From Paraphysomonas bandaiensis (lineage: Eukaryota > Chrysophyceae), in the NCBI GenBank assembly GCA_965644295.1, contig CBFFRP010000288.1, forward strand, positions 496,001 through 560,000: DNA of 64,000 nt, given 5' to 3'. Numbering within the stretch: the stretch's first letter is position 1; each line of letters begins with the position of its first letter. Below the pieces are notes generated by a model. The model worked only from the letters and a program-made list of their open reading frames with translations. It was not told where the DNA came from and made no database searches. Below, in pieces: positions 21,768-33,143 of the stretch. The translations under genes were made by a program, and so were the position numbers.

Positions 21768-23404
21768 TTAGAATGTAATGGTTCCAAAAATCCCGTCGGG
21801 ATCGTAATATTCTTTGACTGAACGAATACGTTCTGTGTTATCCCCATACACCCGTGACACTTTGGCCTGTTGCCCCAACTCAAGTGTGTCCTTCAGTAGT
21901 TCATCGATATTAGCATGCTTGTCAAGTTGCACGGTCTCATGGGCGGCGGAATATTCTATCAAAGTTTTCCATAATTCTCTTACCCATGCAACAGATATAT
22001 CTCTTCCTTTGGCCCCTGTCACCTCAGGCTGCCATTGGCAAATAATGATAATCCAGTAGTTGGGTCGGGTTGGAAGGGCACACTGAGCAGTCACATCTGG
22101 ATCCTGTGATTTTCCACCACCCATCATATCGAGCAATACAACTGGCTGCACACCCGTGGGCACCTTGCGATCGACTGCAGTCACAATTGCCGTCCCCATT
22201 TCTGGAGTTATTTTGGAAGTCATGACACCGCGATAGTAGTATGCTCCTGGCCCGACATCTATGCAGCATAATGAAAGACACTTTACACGTTCGAAATACT
22301 TAGACTGTATAAGACCTACCTTCTCCCTTGGGACCATTGGTCCAGCGCTGCAAGGTTGTCCAGTAGTCATGCACCCCATGAGTATCCGCTACCGCGACCC
22401 CAATCTGCTTTCGCTGATCATATTGCTTGAAATATGCCTCGCCTTCGCCCGGGTTTGCACCGAACCAGAACTCTACCACTATGCACGGGTTTGACTTTGC
22501 ACCTCCAAGGAATACTGTACTACAAGAATATTCCGAAGGGCTCGTAATGTTAAACATATTCGAGAGAACGTAGCTCATTACTTTTTGACGAGTTGGCATA
22601 CCCAGAATACCAGTGGGAATGTAGACACGCTGCCCTGCAGCAAATTGGCCGTTGTTAGGAGCTTCGACCACACTAAAAGTCATCTCAGATACAATTCCAT
22701 AATGTGGTCCACCACCCTTAATGGCCCAGAATAGATCAGGGTTTTCATTTGCAGAGCAAAAGAGGATTTCTCCGCCGTTTCGAGCGACCACCACAACAGC
22801 ACTGACCATATAGTCCACCCCCAACCCATAAGCTCGCTCGCAAAATCCATGAGCGCCTGTTATAAGCATTTGACCTGCGCAGCCGGTGGAAGGAACGCGG
22901 CCTAGAGGAATAATAAAATTAAAACTTGCACAAGCCGAATCGACTTTTCCTATTGTGGCACCACCCCCTATAGTACAAGTGATATGAGACAAGACGAAGA
23001 CCGTTTTTCGCATTCTCACCAACTCGAACCTGCTTTGTCACAGTATCAGCTTCAACAAAATCCATATGTGTTGAGAGGTCTACGCAAAGTGACTCTTGGA
23101 CAATACTTTCGTGTGTGTGGCGTCCACATGCCGCTACAATCCGAACCCCAGTGGCAATAGAAAATTTAACCACCGCTAATATTTCTTCAGCTGACTTAAC
23201 AGAGGCTATGGCGGACGGCCTTCCGAAACTGATAGGATCTAACATCCATGTCCCAGTCCTTCTGGCAGTGTCATACTCATTGCTCTGGGGGAAATAGAGA
23301 CACGACACAGATTCTCGTAACACATCAAGATCCTTTTGTGTTCCAGGTAATCTCGGAGGCTCCGGCAGCTCTGGAACTTCTGATTTTCCGTTTGAACAAC
23401 CCAT
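21768..23404 (-). CDS. FAD-dependent oxidoreductase, berberine-bridge-enzyme-like, with acylation-type N-terminus
   Basis: Exons 23404-23020, 22967-22320 and 22258-21768 (introns 52 and 61 bp) give 507 aa. Residues about 60-240 form a PCMH-type FAD-binding domain: a CGRHTHES segment supplying the His expected to hold 8-alpha-histidyl FAD, then VRVGGGATIGKV, STGCAGQMLITGAHGF, YGLGVDY, NPDLFWAIKGGGPHYGIVSEM. The end (VKEYYDPDGIFGT) matches the C-terminal BBE motif. The usual second flavin-linking Cys region (CPTVGVGG) reads STGCAGQ here, so bicovalent attachment is uncertain. It starts MGCSNGKS, which fits N-myristoylation at Gly2 with palmitoylation at Cys3. This suggests a membrane-anchored rather than secreted enzyme, unlike plant BBEs. 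The substrate is unknown. Confidence 0.85.
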
Positions 23405-23616
23405 TCACTTATCTCATCAAGTATCTTTCCTGGTAGACTACTTCTTGGTAAGTGCAGCAAATGGTATCTTGATACAAGTCGAACTTCTGTTGAAGTTGAC
23501 CTGTGTGCAAAACACATGTGAAAAGTCGAAATTCTTGCCAAAGTAACTCCATAAAATTAAATAATTAGGTTTTTTAAACTTGATATTTACACAAAAAATG
23601 GTTTGTAACATAAAAA

Positions 23617-24096
23617 ATGGTTGTGGACGAGGAAAAAAAGACGATCAGCTCCAATGATGATATTCGCTCTGCTGGAACTATCATACAACTCTCAGTGTAT
23701 CTTTCGTATCGGCTTCCTTGTATATTTTTGTTCCAATATGCCTCTAATATTGAGACAACAATTATCTGTATACTAGCCGTATTTGTATTGCAGAAATGTA
23801 GAGTATATTTGCTTCAACTATTTTCCGAAAAATATGATGCTCACTGCCGATACGTTGGAAAGAATGATGTGCCAGTTCATATTTCCGCTAAGAAAAAGGG
23901 TCTTTTGACAGACAGTGATGTGTTGAAGCTGCAGAAAACAGTTATTGACTTGTCGCTGTACATTGACAGTCCTGATCGTTATCAACATCCGCAAAAAGAA
24001 ATAATCGTACGACACACATATGGGCCTAATACTCAAGAGGATATAGTATATACAATCCGAAAATGTCAAGGGAACATGTCGTCGTACTCTGTATAG
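23617..24096 (+). CDS. Hypothetical ORF, 159 aa, part of a duplicated segment
   Basis: The frame runs from ATG 23617 to TAG. It has a hydrophobic middle (CIFLFQYASNIETTIICILAVFVLQ) and a charged end. The middle is duplicated at 3160-3305, where the surrounding frame is not conserved, so this could be a transposon or dead-gene piece. No family recognised. Confidence 0.3.
   Translation: MVVDEEKKTISSNDDIRSAGTIIQLSVYLSYRLPCIFLFQYASNIETTIICILAVFVLQKCRVYLLQLFSEKYDAHCRYVGKNDVPVHISAKKKGLLTDSDVLKLQKTVIDLSLYIDSPDRYQHPQKEIIVRHTYGPNTQEDIVYTIRKCQGNMSSYSV
23690..23855 (+). repeat. Dispersed repeat, copy 2 (partner near 3.2 kb)
   Basis: See the copy at 3160-3305: same order and same strand, with a few indels. 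Confidence 0.7.
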
Positions 24097-24249
24097 GCAA
24101 TTTTGATCATTATACTTCAAGTATAGTGAATTAGCTGTCCTTCCAGGAGATGAATGAGCCCTCATGGAGGAAGTTTTGAAAATATATCTCCACTCTGACT
24201 ATCTGGAAATGTATGTGCAATATTAAGCCATTACTGAGCAAAGCGTTCA

Positions 24250-24777
24250 ATGGAAAGGCCATTCAACATGCCATTGATAGCAACTGGGAGTTGTGATTGT
24301 GTTACCATTTTTAGTCACTTCCCACACTTCACAGAATTGTGTCAAGATCAAGTGAACATTCTTCTAAGTACTTTACCTCTATTCTCTGAAGTGTTTGAGG
24401 AGTATTGTTATATTGCAGAGTGTATATTTGAAGAAGTTCTAAACGATTCTGGAAACATGATTGATTATCGCCCTCATCGTTCTGGGAAAGCCTCTACACA
24501 AAATGGTGGTCAAAGGTATTTAATACTAGGTGCTACTGGCCTTTATGGGCACCAATGAATGGTGAAAGATGGTATGCCAAGTTTATTAATGCCTAATGGA
24601 GGACAGAAGGTGTACGACTACTATACACAGAAATATAAGAGCAATACAAGATCTAGACAATGTTCTATGTTATCGTGCCAAATAATGGATTCAGGAACTC
24701 CCAATAACTGGAGGGTCAGCCAAATTGTTCGCAATAAGTTGGAGTATACACAAGAATTGAATATTGATATGGAGTGA
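24250..24777 (+). other. Two short frames, possibly pieces of one gene
   Basis: Frames at 24250-24558 (102 aa, Cys-rich helical-looking segment SCDCVTIFSHFPHFTELC) and 24559-24777 (72 aa) abut on the same strand, with one stop between them. No domain recognised. A spliced or decayed gene continuing from 23617 is possible. Confidence 0.25.
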
Positions 24778-26011
24778 CTTGCTGTCGGTAGATATGCCTT
24801 GAATGATGTGTAATTGACGCATAATGCGTAAAAGCTATCGAACGTTGTTTGTATTTGTATCTCGTGATTTAAGTTTAGCTTATCGATTGGTGTGATATAT
24901 ACGTTTCAACTTTATTAGCTTGCTACAGGCGTAATTTTGCTCACATGCAACATTAAGTTTTTTGTAATAGTAGATTGTGTTTAATGCGCCAATCTATTGT
25001 GTTTTTCATCATGTCGCATTGTCGAATTAATTAATATATATTTATCATCATTGTTTCATATATAAAAGAATAGTTAGCGCAAGAAAGTTGTTTCTGTACC
25101 ACTAACGACCAACAAAACGGTCAGGATAACAAGGATTCGCTATATTTGGATGGTGAGATTACACATTAATCAATTATTAAAACTATTATCAACCTGTCTC
25201 ATCGTCATTAATTGGTATTACTGCAATTATATTCTATCAAGTACCAATCAATATTATCAGTTCTTAGATAAACACGATATTATACAGTCAATATATTCAG
25301 TTTCACTACTATTATTCCTATCATTTCAATAGTTTATTTAACACTTATAATCATTACTGTATGCTTTGAATTGTTCACATGCAACAAACAATAATATCTG
25401 TAATCTGTATAGATAATAATTGATAAAAACTGAGATTATCAGAGGTAGTAATCATTATTTAGAAAATGAAATATAAAGCACACTGTCTACGGATTAATAA
25501 ATGGGTTAAACGTTCTACAAGTTTCTATCAAGATGTTATCAGCTATTTTTAATGATCACACGTATTTCATTGAAGCATTTTTACATCGATCTTATAATTA
25601 AAACGGCGCCACATGCAGTCATTGGAGTTGAATTCACGGCGTAGTAGGAATGAGTGCGGGGCCATGAGTATATGTAGAACTCGTCCTAAGAATGCTATAA
25701 TATCACAGTGTCAGATTCCTTAAACTTGAAAGCATGTAATATCATTTGCAACAAGGAAGACTTAACTTAGGACAGAACATGAGTACATTGTACATTATAT
25801 ATTATATTTTGTAGTATGAAGCAAACTGAAGTATAAGTTGGTGACTATACATGATACGACTACTGAGTGTGTGGTTCGTACATTATAGAAGTAAATGATT
25901 GGTGTTGAACACACCGAATATAACTTTGGCTCTTTTTCATGCATATAATATTATAATTTCAATCGTATAAATAGAGAACAGAAAAACTTAGCGAATAATG
26001 TCTGTTAGCTT
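24778..26011. other. Intergenic, no gene recognised
   Basis: AT-rich sequence with short frames only, up to the copia LTR. Confidence 0.5.
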
Positions 26012-26354
26012 TGGACATTTCACTGAAGTTAACTTTGCTCTACACGTAAACCGTAACCTTGCTGTTGAACACAATGCACTTTCAAGTAAGAAATTATGAT
26101 TATTATTCTGAACACTTCACTACATATTCGTGTAACATATGTTGAAACATCTGTTCTTATAGCAACATCTGTTTATCATATGTTCATCAGTCAGTTCTAT
26201 ATCTTGTATAGTCACACATCAGTAACTGAATTTAATTCCTTTGTAACTACTATAATCACCCGTTACACCTATGAGTTGACTTTACCTATAATTGCACACT
26301 GTTAACTCACTTCAATTGCACAATATATATCACATCATATTGCAGAACTCAACA
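26012..26354 (-). repeat. Copia 3' LTR
   Basis: A 343-bp repeat with TG...CA ends on the minus strand, same length and apparently same sequence as 29750-30092. Confidence 0.92.
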
Positions 26355-26498
26355 CTCCCACTCAATAGGATGTAGTTAACCATTCTAAAATTTGTGAAGA
26401 ACATTGCTATCGGATACGCAACCACCGAACCTCATAGGACACTGGTGGACGTATGACTCCGCTGGTATAGCTAGCTCCCACCATTCATTCACCTCTAT

Positions 26499-27026
26499 CT
26501 AGTTACGACGAACTCTCTTTACCTTGGGTACCTCTGCGATAATTTGTGCAGTAGTCTTAAATTTTTCCCCAAGATTTCGCTCCCTCTGTTCAATGAATAT
26601 TGGACCACTCAAAGCCTTGGTATATATATCAGCCATCTGTTGTCGACTGCTCACATGAATTAATTTCGCTGTATTAAACTGTTCGGGATCCACATGCTCT
26701 CTAATCATATGATACTTAATCTCAATATGTTTCGATCGTTGATGTCGCACTGGATTTTCCGATATATCCTGAGCACTTTGACTATCCAGGAATAATGGTG
26801 TGGGCTCGTCAATTTTCAATCCTACTTCACCAGTCACCCCCCGAGACCATATCATTTCCTGTAATCCATTATATAAGCATTGATACTCTGCTTGCATAGT
26901 CGATGTAGCTACAGTAGACTGAAGTTTGGAACCCCACGATAGTGGTCCACCAGCTCCAAACATAACATAACCTGAAGTTGATCTCCTCATCAACGGGTCG
27001 CCTGCCCAGTCAGCATCAGTGAACAT
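26499..27026 (-). pseudogene. Copia RNase H domain
   Basis: A 175-aa frame with hallmarks FTDADWAGD, STSGYV, AEYQCL, LDSQSA, KHIEIKYHMIRE and ADIYTKAL. It is intact in itself, but the join to the preceding RT end (PYRPLIGALLYLS then TRPDISYAVGV) has lost about 50 codons and the frame. Confidence 0.9.
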
Positions 27027-27920
27027 ATGAAGATCAAAATCTCTCCCTCTATAATGAATACTCCCACTGCATATGAGATATCCGGCCTTGTATTCATAGA
27101 TAAATAAAGTAACGCTCCTATTAATGGACGATAGGGAAAATTGTCAACTAATTCCTGCTCTTCAGAGTCGAATGCACATGTTCCACTCCCACTTTGATCC
27201 TATCCATGACATCACTATGTAGTGGGTATCGCCGCGTCTTGTCCCTTGGACACCCAGAAAACCACATACTTCACCAATATCTTTTTGATGAACACTGTCA
27301 TGTCAAGTTTGAGACAATTCGGAGTTCTCGTCACTCTCACGTTCAAAAACTAGCCAATCTCATTCATATCTGTAATATCGAACCTTTCACATACTCGTCG
27401 CTTAATTTCCAAAATAATATTCGTATCTCGACATGCTCTCAGCATATTATCATCATGACCGTGGTGAGCTTCGAAGACCATATAAACGTTTCTTCAGTTT
27501 AAAGCAATATCCTGGTGGCAATTTGAAATCTGGTGTTGCATACTTATACACACATCTCCTTTTATATCTGCATATACAAGAATGCATTAGATACGTCGAG
27601 TTGATGCACCACCATATTCATAACAAACGCGATAGCTAATAGCAATCTTACTGTTACCGCTTTTACCACTGGAGTATAATTGTTGGCTCTACCAACCTCA
27701 TGGCCTCCATATCCAAGTACCACAAGTCTTGCTTTCTATCGTTGAATCGCACCCTCCTTGTTGCGTTTCAAAGCAAAGACATACTCAGGATTCAAATTGC
27801 AGTGACACTGGGGTAGGGATGATGGGCTTAACTTCCATTACTTCCCTTCGTTCCAGTCTGTCACGCTCAGCCTGTCTTGCTGTCAATGGAGTGACACTGG
27901 GGTAGGTATGGGCTTAACTT
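27027..27920 (-). pseudogene. Copia reverse transcriptase remnants
   Basis: Readable pieces are KARLVVLGYGG, YTPVVKAVTVRLLLAIA, QLDVSNAFL, KKRLYGLRSSP and, further on, ILEIKRRVCERFDITDMNEIG. The palm segment holding the catalytic Asp pair, between the last two pieces, is deleted, and several stops and frameshifts are present. A small direct duplication (about 27800-27945) lies at the 5' side. Confidence 0.85.
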
Positions 27921-27923
27921 CCA

Positions 27924-29641
27924 TCACTTCCCTTCGTTCCAGTTCGTCATATTCAGCCTGGCTGAACTCCATTGCTTCCGTTCCGGCAACTCCAAGAATT
28001 CGGAATATGTCTGAGGCACCTTAGGTCCCGCTGACGAGCACCAGATGGAATCTGCCTCCTCTAGTAGGCTGCACTCCACTTCGTCACACGAAGGTAATAC
28101 GTGCTTCTCACCTACTACTGACACATTCGTCACCACCCTTGGAGCCCTTGTGCGCCTGCCCCTAGTTGAGCGATCTGATGGAGCTTCCTCTCCCGGAGCA
28201 CTTACGAAGTCAGAAGGGGATGGAACCGTCCCAGTCAACTGCTGTAATAAATGTCCGCTGGTCCCGTCGTCACGAGATCCAGAACTAGCAGATACTCTTG
28301 TCACAAGGTCTTCACTCATCCGCGATGATGTGAATAGGAGTCTTAACTTCCAGTTGCTCCTCACCACCTGACATCAGGGATCTATATCCCACAGTTAGAC
28401 CTCTTTCCGAATCTATATTCGCGTGGTCTTGTTGTACAGTTGGCCGCCATCTTCATATGGGTTTTGTCGATAACACTCCTCCCTGAGGAACCACTGCCAC
28501 CGTGGCTTATAGTCCATTTCTCGGTAGTAATCAGCCGATCTCTAGGGCAAACAGGACATGAACAGACGTGACTATTGTATCTCCTATCAACACTTGATAC
28601 CCCATCTGCTCATCTGGGAAACCCACAAAATATCCTGTTTGTGCCTTTTCCTCCCAGACTTTCCGTCTATCGGCCTTCGGGACTAATACATACGCCTTGC
28701 ACCCCCATTTCCTCAACCAGGATAACTCGGGCACCTTTCCTCCCAGGAACACACTCATAAGGCAACATCCACTAACTTTACTTCCCTCCTTGTCATTTTC
28801 CTCCATTACATGATGGCATGATGACGTAATAATAGGCAAATACAAAACGTCATAATATTATATAGTGCCTCCCATGGAATTCCTCCATGCTCATCATAGT
28901 CTCCAGTCAGCACCTCTCTACCAGTGTTTAACTCTACAATTCTCGGTACTCTAAGTAGTTCCAATCCACACACCAGTGCCCGCAGCATTCCGCCTGAGAC
29001 AATATTCTTCACCGCATCTTCACATACTTTGATGCCTTCTCTTTTGCCAGTGTTGAAAGCTTCCTACTCCTTGAGTCTCCATTGCTGACCCCTTCTTCGT
29101 CAGAGATATGACTCCTGGCTCTGCTTCATATTTCTCTAGCACTCTATGATCTTTAACAACAATGAATAGCTGCTTTCCGGCACAACTGCCTAGATACACT
29201 CGTTGGTCTACTGTTTCAGTCATAAGCACTTCACCATTTATCATATTGGACTCCCCTCCAGATGAGACATCATCATCTTCATATTAGCACCATTCCGCCG
29301 ATGAACTCTGTCTCTGTCTCTGTTCATGTGTATGTTCAGCACTCTCTGCTCGTTAACTATGAACAGCTGCACTGCTCTGCTGCTCTGCTCAGTGTACAAG
29401 GCAGTTTTTGTAGAAAATACATTTCAGCCTATCAATCTCTATTTCGACCATATCATTGGCCAATATTTACAAGCTGGTATTTCGCTGTAGTCTTTTGGAG
29501 TACTACTCCCAACTCACTCCTAGACCTATCCACAAGCGTTTGAAGCATATGATTGGACAAAACCTCCTTATTCGGATCATCGTCTGGTAGTCGCCTCCAT
29601 GTATCGGCTGGCACCCTCCAACACATCTGCGTCATGTTCAC
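27924..29641 (-). pseudogene. Copia gag, protease and integrase remnants
   Basis: At 28845-28531 the frame W.RKWGCKAYVLVPKADRR...TGYFVGF is a typical copia integrase C-terminal part. At 29244-29020 a frame ends GVGSFQHW, followed by KNIVSGGMLRALVC, which resembles the gag-pre-integrase region. At 29641-29453 a short Gln/Asp-rich gag-like piece remains. The 28367-27924 frame is the Ser-rich linker between integrase and RT. The integrase catalytic core is largely absent. Confidence 0.7.
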
Positions 29642-29749
29642 ATGCCTCCCAAATCGTTACAACACACGTGTCGTTTCACTTGTCAAACTTCAGCACCTTG
29701 CTGTCCTCCTTCGCCTCATCAGAACTACCATCCGCTACCATGTTAACAA

Positions 29750-30092
29750 TGGACATTTCACTGAAGTTAACTTTGCTCTACACGTAAACCGTAACCTTGC
29801 TGTTGAACACAATGCACTTTCAAGTAAGAAATTATGATTATTATTCTGAACACTTCACTACATATTCGTGTAACATATGTTGAAACATCTGTTCTTATAG
29901 CAACATCTGTTTATCATATGTTCATCAGTCAGTTCTATATCTTGTATAGTCACACATCAGTAACTGAATTTAATTCCTTTGTAACTACTATAATCACCCG
30001 TTACACCTATGAGTTGACTTTACCTATAATTGCACACTGTTAACTCACTTCAATTGCACAATATATATCACATCATATTGCAGAACTCAACA
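29750..30092 (-). repeat. Copia 5' LTR
   Basis: Direct repeat partner of 26012-26354, same length. Confidence 0.92.
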
Positions 30093-30559
30093 ATGTCAAC
30101 TTCTGTTACTAAATGTCCATCATTGGGCCTTGTTTTCATCAAGGGGCTACACCCAAGTAAGGCTATATTGTAAAATATGTACTGACGGGTCCTTCTATTT
30201 AGGTAGCACAATACGTTTTGTTATATATTATACGTATAAGTGAGAGTGTAGAGAGTAGTTGTCTGAGGCTACTGAATACATAATGCGATATACAGGGGTA
30301 CATACGAATGCTTTATTTTTATAGCACATTAAGCCAATGTACTTACGAAGTCAACAATAGTTCTGTTACAACCCCACAGTCACTACATTCTTCGACCTTA
30401 TTCCCCTTAATACCTCAATGGTTGTTCGCCGTTGACATATCACTTACTACACTACTGGGTCAATCCACACAACCACATATGATTCAACTCTTATTCTGTG
30501 CTCTTTGTCAAATGAAACGTATGTAACATGAGCAGAGTATTATAATTTCTGAATCTCTC
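30093..30559. other. Intergenic, nothing recognised
   Basis: Between the copia LTR and the iminopeptidase gene. Only short frames. Confidence 0.4.
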
Positions 30560-31579
30560 TCAACGTGAAAGAGTATCATAGAAAGCATCCACACAAATCT
30601 TGAGGGCTGTGGCTATACCATCGGAGCTTGCCCTATGGCCAGCATCAACAAAGTGAGCTTCGTGTTTGACTCCGACCTCAACCAGCCGTTCAACAAACTG
30701 CTGAGCAAATATCTCTGGACAAACTTCATCTCCAGTTCCTTGTACTACCCATGTGGGTACATCCTTAAGTCTATCAACGGCCCCGAGTAAATCCACGACG
30801 TCCTCAAAAGTGCCTCTAAGGAACAGTCGTGCCTCAAAGAACGACACAGCCATGGCCTCAGGCATAAGATCCTCTACAATAGTGAAGGGGTCGAGAAGTG
30901 CACTGGCGTCTTCCTCAACAAGATTGTTCTCGAAGACATAAAATCTCCACATGGCATCTCGGTCGCCCCTCTGAATCATGGCTTCGTATAGCCGAATAAA
31001 TCTTTCGGAGTCATTCGGATCAAGTGGGGCTTCGCCCCGCCTTTCTACCTCCTGTTGCGCTAACTCAAAGAATATGTCGAACTCTTTTGTTCGTCTCTCG
31101 TCTGCTTCAAACGACTTTCGCGCATATATGGCGTCAAATTCTTTTTTCGTGTTCAAGTATAATCCACGCACTATAAGACCAAGGCATTTATCGGGGTACC
31201 TCTCTGCATAATCGATTCCAAGAGTAGATCCCCACGAACCACCAAATACCAGCCATTTATCAATATTTAAGTGCTCGCGAAGTCTTTCAAAATCATTTGA
31301 CATCTGAGCGATAGAGATATCCAAATAATGCTGCATATTTCTGTAGTCGTGTTCCACAGATGGAGTAGAGTTTCCAGTACCCCTCTGATCAACTTCAACA
31401 ACAAAATATCGATCAGCTTCAAAAAATTTGGCGTTGATGTCTTTGTAATGAGCTACACTGTTTCCCGGGCCACCATGAACAAACACGACTGGAATACCAG
31501 CAGGATTACCCCATGTGCGGTACCAAAGGGACACTTTGTCATCAAGAGCTAAAAACGCTTCCCGTGCAGTGTCCACCAT
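30560..31579 (-). CDS. Proline iminopeptidase (alpha/beta hydrolase, peptidase family S33)
   Basis: 339 aa from ATG 31579 to TGA, intronless. The order of motifs is that of Pip enzymes: HGGPG (oxyanion hole) near residue 35, DQRGTGNSTP near 64, the nucleophile elbow GGSWGS near 113, the acid in GTGDEVCP near 288, and the base in DAGH near 316. The length is normal for the family (about 310-340 aa). It removes N-terminal proline from peptides and has no signal peptide, so a cytosolic peptide-recycling role is expected. It is head-to-head with the membrane-protein gene at 31965 (385 bp apart). Confidence 0.93.
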   Translation of the reverse strand: MVDTAREAFLALDDKVSLWYRTWGNPAGIPVVFVHGGPGNSVAHYKDINAKFFEADRYFVVEVDQRGTGNSTPSVEHDYRNMQHYLDISIAQMSNDFERLREHLNIDKWLVFGGSWGSTLGIDYAERYPDKCLGLIVRGLYLNTKKEFDAIYARKSFEADERRTKEFDIFFELAQQEVERRGEAPLDPNDSERFIRLYEAMIQRGDRDAMWRFYVFENNLVEEDASALLDPFTIVEDLMPEAMAVSFFEARLFLRGTFEDVVDLLGAVDRLKDVPTWVVQGTGDEVCPEIFAQQFVERLVEVGVKHEAHFVDAGHRASSDGIATALKICVDAFYDTLSR

Positions 31580-31705
31580 TTGTGATTAGTCTCTTTGCTG
31601 CAATATGATGAATTCCTAATGCCTCTAATGCATACCTGTTGAATAGTCTATGTGCTCACCTGCCTTGTCGCTCATGTGGGGCTATGAGCACCTACAGTAT
31701 ACAGA

Positions 31706-31722
31706 GAATACCATGGAATACC
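31706..31722. promoter_or_regulatory. Shared 17-mer GAATACCATGGAATACC in a divergent promoter region
   Basis: Identical to 18603-18619. It lies 127 bp upstream of the iminopeptidase start and 243 bp upstream of the 31965 start. Confidence 0.5.
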
Positions 31723-31748
31723 ATCGCATCGTGCTCTGTAGTATAGCT

Positions 31749-31772
31749 GGTATACAAAGTATACGGTATATA
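31749..31772. promoter_or_regulatory. GTATAC cluster
   Basis: GGTATACAAAGTATACGGTA, in the same divergent intergenic region as the 17-mer. Similar clusters occur at 34670-34757 and 48067-48087. Confidence 0.4.
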
Positions 31773-31964
31773 GAACTACAGCTTTTTGTCTCTGGTCACT
31801 GTCGCTAATCTCTGTGGTCACTTTCCAATATGGGGAGCTTCTTAAACCTACTGAGCTATAAGCAAAATTACTCTGAATGAGGGATACAGACACTTCTTTC
31901 CGTTCAGATGAACATTAATATATCTTCATCTTGAGAAATACGGCACTCGACAGATAGCCCGTAG

Positions 31965-33143
31965 ATGGACAGCATAGCGGATAAGTTCACAGGAGTGTAT
32001 TGGATTGCTGTAGCAAGCACAATATTCTATTTGTTTTTGTTTGTAATATCCGTTTATCAGTTTTTGGTGCACAGAAAGCTTGATATTCAACGACAAAGTA
32101 ATAGCAATAATTTTATCGAGTGCAAGCTGGTATTCTTCGCAACACTCGCCACCAGTGCGTTAGCAAGTCTGCCGTTGTGGGTGGTTTGTGTTGGTTTAGG
32201 TGGTCCACATGACTGCCAGTGGAATGGCTCTAGTTATGCCTTCTGCTGGAGTTTACATCTTTTGTCGTTAACGGGCTATTCTTGTTGTGTGGGAATCCCA
32301 ACAATCATGTGGTCAGATATTATAAATGGGTACAACAACACATCTTTTCTGAAATCTTTTTTGAGAAAAGACATCGATATTACACGAATTTGTTTTGTGT
32401 CGTTTCTATCCTGCTATATACTGAATGAGTTGTTGACAGTTCTCTCCATGGCAATTTGGTTGAAACCAAGCGATATTGGGCAGTATTTGGACAATAACAA
32501 GATATATGGGTTCAATACATTTGCTGAACCTATCATTATATTCTTATTTGCCGGCGGATGTCTGATTATCGGCACCAGACTCCAGATATACGTCCGCAGT
32601 GTTCGATTGGAGGAAGGTATAGAACGGCGCCTACTCTGGCAGCTCAATACTGTGCTCGCGATTGTAGCGATCAGCTACCTTACTCGTGCGGCCTTTATAT
32701 TGAACCTACGCAGTCACTACAATGATAACGTATTTGACTGTTCGTACCCTGTATGGATCATTTGCACACACTGGTTGCCACAGATCCTGTGCTCGCTTTG
32801 TCTGCTTGTCATTATGAGCAGATCAGCAGGAGGAATGCGTCCAATATCCAAACGTCGGAGTAAGCGCCGCGCTGTCAGAGAGGATGGCAACGTGTACAGT
32901 CCAGTTGAATCAACCGACTCATTTTCACCGAGCGGAGACACTGTAAAAACCCCATTAATTCGATACCAGGGAGACGAAGATGATGAAGATGCAGAAGACG
33001 ATATTGATGATGAGGAGGAGTACGACGGATATGGTTCTAGAAGTAGTCGCATGGAAAGCTCCTTATCTAGCAGCGAATTTCATGATAGTTTACACACAGA
33101 TGAAGTAGATTCGGATTATGATGTTAATATTGCTCTCTATTAG
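31965..33143 (+). CDS. Multi-pass (about seven TM) membrane protein with acidic cytosolic tail
   Basis: 392 aa from ATG 31965 to TAG, intronless. Hydrophobic segments lie near residues 10-35, 52-78, 88-112, 138-165, 185-210, 225-250 and 262-285, giving about seven helices. A Cys pair and an N-glycosylation site (WNGSS) lie between helices 2 and 3. The tail (about 290-392) has a basic patch (KRRSKRRAV) followed by a run of Asp/Glu and a Ser-rich end with likely casein-kinase sites. The layout recalls GPCR-like or TOM1/GPR137-type proteins, but I see no diagnostic motif, so the family is open. A signalling or transport-receptor role is only a guess. Confidence 0.75.
   Translation: MDSIADKFTGVYWIAVASTIFYLFLFVISVYQFLVHRKLDIQRQSNSNNFIECKLVFFATLATSALASLPLWVVCVGLGGPHDCQWNGSSYAFCWSLHLLSLTGYSCCVGIPTIMWSDIINGYNNTSFLKSFLRKDIDITRICFVSFLSCYILNELLTVLSMAIWLKPSDIGQYLDNNKIYGFNTFAEPIIIFLFAGGCLIIGTRLQIYVRSVRLEEGIERRLLWQLNTVLAIVAISYLTRAAFILNLRSHYNDNVFDCSYPVWIICTHWLPQILCSLCLLVIMSRSAGGMRPISKRRSKRRAVREDGNVYSPVESTDSFSPSGDTVKTPLIRYQGDEDDEDAEDDIDDEEEYDGYGSRSSRMESSLSSSEFHDSLHTDEVDSDYDVNIALY

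Larger units (their letters stand above)
26012..30092 (-). mobile_element. Ty1/copia LTR retrotransposon, internally deleted
   Basis: Two 343-bp direct repeats (26012-26354 and 29750-30092) look identical by eye and, read on the minus strand, begin TGTTGAG and end GTCCA. Next to the 5' LTR a TGGTAGCGGATGGT stretch (29740-29727) resembles an initiator-Met tRNA primer site. Next to the 3' LTR lies a purine tract, GAGTGGGAG (26363-26355). The interior carries, in order on the minus strand, gag-like, protease/pre-integrase-like, integrase C-terminal, reverse transcriptase and RNase H pieces typical of copia. Frames are broken and the RT active-site block is missing, so it cannot be autonomous. 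Flanking 5-bp sequences (AGCTT and ATGTC) do not match. Confidence 0.9.
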
